Shown here one piece after another: positions 62,187 through 64,000 of a stretch of 64,000 nucleotides of DNA. The notes below the pieces were generated by a model. That model was not told the origin of the DNA, searched no databases, and saw only the letters and a list, made by a program, of their open reading frames with translations. Each line of letters begins with the position of its first letter. Positions within the stretch are counted from its first letter, which is position 1. A program made the position numbers and the translations under genes. This DNA is from Brevundimonas sp. SH203 (lineage in GTDB: Bacteria > Pseudomonadota > Alphaproteobacteria > Caulobacterales > Caulobacteraceae), in contig NZ_BDMM01000006.1 of NCBI RefSeq assembly GCF_002157625.1, positions 62,001 through 126,000 on the forward strand, written 5' to 3'.

Positions 62187-63005
62187 ATGGAACACTATCG
62201 TCTGAGAAAATATCGCGGGCCCGAGGTCTGGAAACGGGTGCGCGAGGCCTATGAGGCCGGCGAAAGCGGCAAGTCGGTGGCGCGTCGGTTCGACGTGGGC
62301 CTGGCCAATCTGAGGAAGAAGTCGCGCCGCGAGGGGTGGAGCCGTAAGGACACCGCCGCGCGCCTGGATCGCGAACTGGAGCCGGCGCGGCCGGACCCGA
62401 CGCCGACCGATGCCGCCCCGGCGCCGCCGGTCGATCCCCGCAAGGCGGTGGAGGAGGCGATGCAGCGCGCCGGCGGACTGCTGGTCCAGGGGCGCGGAGG
62501 TGAGGCCCAGGTTCTGGTGCGCTCGGCCGAGGCGTTGGCGCGGCTGGCGGATCGCGCCGAACCGGCCAGAGCCGCCGAGGCCGATGACGAGGCGCGCTCC
62601 GAGGACGATCTGGCCCGATTGATCGCCCAGCGCGACGCCGACATCATCGCGGAGGCGACCCGACTGGCGCATGCGATGCTGATGGACCAGCCGATGGGCG
62701 AATCCGGGCGATACGGCGCCTTTCTCTATCACTGGCGGGCGCGCCATCTGGGGCCGGAGGCGACGGCGTCCGACTTCGCCTATGCGGTCGACGGGGGCTG
62801 GGCGCCCAACTATTTCGACGCGGAGGGCCGGTTGAGGCCGCTGCCCGAGCCGATCACGCCGCTGGGGATGATGGTGGCCCAGCACTTGAGGCGCGCGCCG
62901 AATTTCGACGCCATCCCCGGCTGGCGTCACCCCTATACGATGGATCTGGATTACGCGGGGCCGATCAATGACTGGCCGCCTTCGGATGGCCCCGGAATCG
63001 ATTAG
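62187..63005 (+). CDS. Hypothetical protein with N-terminal helix-turn-helix-like segment
   Basis: 272 residues, not recognised. Residues about 12-55 ([25 protein letters not shown] then [13 protein letters not shown]) look like the helix-turn-helix found in small terminase-type or Tc1-like proteins. A Pro/Ala linker (about 70-90) leads to a helical middle with QAQ-type heptads and acidic residues, and an aromatic, Pro-rich C-terminal part ([22 protein letters not shown]). ATG 62187 is preferred; a GTG at 62118 would add 23 residues with no ribosome site. No mobile-element gene is next to it. Confidence 0.72.
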   Translation: MEHYRLRKYRGPEVWKRVREAYEAGESGKSVARRFDVGLANLRKKSRREGWSRKDTAARLDRELEPARPDPTPTDAAPAPPVDPRKAVEEAMQRAGGLLVQGRGGEAQVLVRSAEALARLADRAEPARAAEADDEARSEDDLARLIAQRDADIIAEATRLAHAMLMDQPMGESGRYGAFLYHWRARHLGPEATASDFAYAVDGGWAPNYFDAEGRLRPLPEPITPLGMMVAQHLRRAPNFDAIPGWRHPYTMDLDYAGPINDWPPSDGPGID

Positions 63006-63014
63006 GATGGCGAA

Positions 63015-63773
63015 ATGTCATCGCCCCTGTTCCCGCGTCGATTCGGCCGTGCGGCCGCCTCGGTCGCCCTGGTCGCCGGCCTGATCCTGAGCGGCTGCGT
63101 GCGACGGCCGCCCGAGCCGTTGCGGCCGCCCTCGCCCTATCCGTCGCGCACCGAGGCGCCCCTGGTCGGGGGGCTGGTCGACCGGGCCATCGACGGCGGC
63201 ACCCAGGCGCTGGTGGTGCGCGAGGGGAGCGATCTGGGCCGGTGTCTGGCCGAGTTGAACGCCGCGCGGGTGCGGTTCAGCCCCGTGCCGGATCGTCAGA
63301 ACACCGCCAGCTGCGGCCTGCGTCAGGGCGGAGTGCTGGGCGCCGACCTGGGTACTGTGGCGCGGATGGCGCCGGGCGAGGTGGAGATGACCTGCCAGAC
63401 CGCGCTGGCGCTGAGCATCTGGCGCAGGCAGTCGCTGGAGCCGGCGGCGCGCGAAATCCTGGGCTCGGACGTGGTCCAGATCGACCACATGGGCGCCTAT
63501 GCCTGTCGCAATGTGAACAACGGCGTGGGGTCCAACCGGATCAGCGCCCATGCCCAGGCGGCGGCGCTGGATTTCGCCGGGGTGCGGTTGCGGGACGGGC
63601 GGCGCATCACCGTGACCAAGGACTGGAGCGGCGACACGGCCGAGGCCCGCTTCCTGCGCCGCATCCGCGACGACGCCTGCCGCATCTTCGGCACGACCCT
63701 GAGCCCCGACTACAACGCCGTCCACCACGACCACCTGCATCTGGAGGCGACCGACACGCGGTTCTGTCGGTAG
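63015..63773 (+). CDS. Extensin-like family lipoprotein (M15-like peptidase fold)
   Basis: 252 residues. Lipobox LILSGC gives a lipidated Cys28 and a Pro-rich spacer (VRRPPEPLRPPSPYPS). The extensin-like C domain (about 55-252) has LGRCLAELNAARVRFSPV, GLRQGGVLGADLG and ACRNVNNGVGSNRISAHAQAAALDFAG, ending YNAVHHDHLHLEATDTRFC. The H-x6-D and HxHxE pattern is like metal-binding D-Ala-D-Ala carboxypeptidases (M15), so a role in cell-wall trimming is plausible. It starts 9 bases after the preceding gene. Confidence 0.9.
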   Translation: MSSPLFPRRFGRAAASVALVAGLILSGCVRRPPEPLRPPSPYPSRTEAPLVGGLVDRAIDGGTQALVVREGSDLGRCLAELNAARVRFSPVPDRQNTASCGLRQGGVLGADLGTVARMAPGEVEMTCQTALALSIWRRQSLEPAAREILGSDVVQIDHMGAYACRNVNNGVGSNRISAHAQAAALDFAGVRLRDGRRITVTKDWSGDTAEARFLRRIRDDACRIFGTTLSPDYNAVHHDHLHLEATDTRFCR

Positions 63774-63803
63774 AGCAACCGGCGCTGAGTTGATGTGCAA
63801 GGC

Positions 63804-63989
63804 GTTCATCACAACGGGCACGACGAAGTCACAGCGGACACGACGGAACCGAACACGCATCGGCTCGCAACTTCGTGTGCGGGCCGTCGATCGTTCGGTA
63901 GCCTCGCCCTCGCAGGCCATCAAGCCTTTGCCGAATCGGCAAGGCTCCGTCGTGTTCTCCGTGGCCTCGCTGTGATCGCTGTGATGAAC
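63804..63989. repeat. Large imperfect inverted repeat near the right edge, family D
   Basis: GTTCATCACA (63804-63813) is perfectly repeated in inverted orientation as TGTGATGAAC (63980-63989). The next 35-40 bases inward also correspond, with ACACGACGGA on the left and TCCGTCGTGT on the right. The middle is about 90 bases and holds no convincing gene. The region 63774-64000 has no other feature. Confidence 0.75.
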
Positions 63990-64000
63990 ATTATTCTGGA

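Noticed and set aside
63790..63975. 61-codon plus frame near the right edge
   Set aside because: Lies inside the family D inverted repeat and has no ribosome site or family pattern.

Overview
The window looks like a chromosomal segment of a Caulobacteraceae alphaproteobacterium, most likely Brevundimonas or a close relative. This is judged from gene content and protein style, not from a database search. The DNA is very G+C rich (about two thirds by eye), genes are tightly packed with many ATGA/GTGA/TGATG stop-start overlaps, and TonB-dependent receptors, a rhizobial-type ccmI-E-F-H set, an Entner-Doudoroff operon, HmgA and dnaG-rpoD are present. I see no rRNA, tRNA, insertion sequence, prophage or CRISPR array. 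About 59 protein genes are supported; one is cut by the left edge.

Layout. 1-9.4 kb: partial GNAT protein, POT peptide transporter, TonB-dependent receptor divergent from a TraB/GumN-like protein, small membrane protein, TldD, Pro/Ala-rich membrane protein. 9.4-12.6 kb: YadGH-type ABC exporter and an unknown protein. 12.7-18.2 kb: ccmI-ccmE-ccmF-ccmH then a Do/HtrA protease. 18.3-23.6 kb: two-component pair and GlnE. 23.6-25.7 kb: a four-gene stress unit (EF-hand protein, ECF sigma factor, probable anti-sigma factor, CnrX/Spy-like sensor). 25.7-34.8 kb: KDPG aldolase, GNAT, a stand-alone AsnC ligand domain, HmgA with a small Cys-rich lipoprotein, then zwf-pgl-edd-glk. 34.8-41.9 kb: a histidine operon read leftward, yerC/hisR-hisG-hisD-[hisC-like::hisB]-hisH-hisA-hisF-hisIE. 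42.1-47.5 kb: ferredoxin-reductase-like flavoprotein, then ATP-grasp / alpha-E / transglutaminase / Anbu. 47.5-55.3 kb: an iron cluster (siderophore receptor, PiuC, PepSY protein, DUF2271, DUF4198, ApbE, flavodoxin reductase). 55.3-64 kb: Mpl and LdcA for murein recycling, dnaG-rpoD, DUF2256, an unknown HTH protein and an extensin-like lipoprotein.

Most interesting points. (1) The histidine operon has the enterobacterial order G-D-C-B-H-A-F-IE, but hisC and hisB are one frame, and the HisC-like half has lost its PLP lysine (Leu146) and other active-site residues; it looks like a pseudo-aminotransferase fused to an intact dehydratase. (2) The iron cluster reads as a flavin-based extracytoplasmic electron chain: the DUF2271 protein carries a clear ApbE flavinylation motif (D96-GV-S99-G-A-T102), next to an ApbE that lacks an export signal, with a repeated ATTGC-N7-TCGCA operator-like motif upstream of two of its transcription units. 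(3) The Anbu proteasome-like operon is complete. (4) At least three families of hairpin-forming dispersed repeats sit between genes, several inside operons, including three different families at three junctions of the histidine operon.
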